A DNA stretch of 5,253 bases from NCBI GenBank assembly GCA_019348575.1, contig JAHWJE010000151.1:1-5253 (forward strand), in the 5' to 3' direction. The notes below the pieces were generated by a model. The model ran no database searches. It had not been told where the DNA came from and saw only the letters and a program-made list of their open reading frames with translations. Below are positions 4,979-5,253 of this stretch, one piece after another; within the stretch, counting starts at the first letter, position 1, and each line of letters begins with the position of its first letter. Source of the DNA: Actinomycetota bacterium (GTDB lineage: Bacteria > Actinomycetota > Thermoleophilia > Solirubrobacterales > Solirubrobacteraceae). The position numbers and the translations under genes were made by a program.

Positions 4979-5253
4979 TTGGCCGAACGAGGAGCACAAC
5001 CACAGGTCCCGGCGATCCAGCGCCGCGCCCTCCGGGCACTGCGCGGGCTGTTCACCCCGCTCATGCCCGACGACTACCTCGACGCGGTGTCAGTCCAGGA
5101 GCGGGCGGCGCGATGGCGCACCGCGTTCGGCCGGACGGACTCGGCTGCGGCGTATCTCGTCGCCGAGGACGACGGCGGCGCGATCGTCTGGTTCATCGGC
5201 GTCGGGCCGGCCAGTGCACCCTCGGGCGCGGACGACGGCGAGGTCTACGTCCT
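4979..5253 (+). CDS. GNAT-family N-acetyltransferase, 5' part only (runs off the window)
   Basis: GNAT enzymes move an acetyl group from acetyl-CoA to an amine. The frame gives PLMPDDYLDAVSVQERAARW, then a variable stretch, then AAYLVAEDDGGAIVWFIGVG and ADDGEVYVL. This is the order seen in GNAT proteins that begin with an xYRGLLPDDYLDALS-like helix region, then the strand VAED-GGR-VVGF, then GE-LYAL-YV just before the acetyl-CoA loop. The acetyl-CoA binding motif itself lies beyond the edge. The start is uncertain. TTG 4979 sits eight bases after the -10 and the frame is open from there. ATG 5063 would remove the first helix. A GAGGAG at 4989-4994 has no standard start codon at normal spacing. 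The usual first strand (I-R-x-A-x-x-x-D) is not recognisable in any frame upstream, so the N-terminus may be unusual or damaged. The substrate is unknown. Confidence 0.6.
   Translation, partial: MAERGAQPQVPAIQRRALRALRGLFTPLMPDDYLDAVSVQERAARWRTAFGRTDSAAAYLVAEDDGGAIVWFIGVGPASAPSGADDGEVYV

Noticed and set aside
1..5253. CRISPR array, tRNA, rRNA, insertion sequence or att site
   Set aside because: No direct repeats with spacers, no tRNA-like cloverleaf, and no transposase or terminal inverted repeats were seen on either strand, including around the mosaic region.

Overview
The window is very GC-rich with densely packed, overlapping genes. The C-terminal domain at 4492-4905 (Cys-x4-Cys, a basic ARIRRALRAGR stretch, then D-S-AGN) is of a kind I associate with secreted proteins of Solirubrobacterales/Thermoleophilia. 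I therefore infer a deep-branching actinobacterium, at moderate confidence. Both ends cut through genes (thiL on the left, a GNAT acetyltransferase on the right), so this is probably a complete short contig.

The core (about 613-4418, minus strand) is a compact four-gene run read right to left: a membrane family 2 glycosyltransferase, a small PglC-like sugar-1-phosphate transferase, a KtrB/TrkH-type potassium translocator and its KtrA/TrkA-type RCK gating subunit. Neighbours overlap by 1, 16 and 8 bases and the last three have good Shine-Dalgarno sequences, so they look co-transcribed and translationally coupled. The first two point to surface polysaccharide synthesis on a lipid carrier, the last two to potassium uptake.

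The left 600 bases are the odd part. The ktrA frame does not stop after its RCK domains. It runs through a 29-residue acidic tail, then a piece of about 49 residues resembling gamma-glutamyl phosphate reductase (ProA), then a piece of about 38 residues resembling a class A beta-lactamase just before its KTG box, then into the antisense of a truncated plus-strand thiL. All three minus-strand pieces share one frame. The beta-lactamase/thiL joint lies in a 17-base stretch (352-368) that reads sensibly as either gene. This is a mosaic of gene fragments. An assembly or amplification chimera is the leading explanation; a real rearrangement is the interesting alternative.

On the right, upstream of the polysaccharide genes, a 9-bp perfect hairpin overlaps the stop codon of a headless remnant of a secreted-protein domain. 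The remnant may instead be a gene broken by one base in a run of six C. A short divergent intergenic stretch (about 4896-4978) holds a TTGACA-N18-TACCGT promoter facing right into a partial GNAT gene, and a weaker promoter-like pair facing left.
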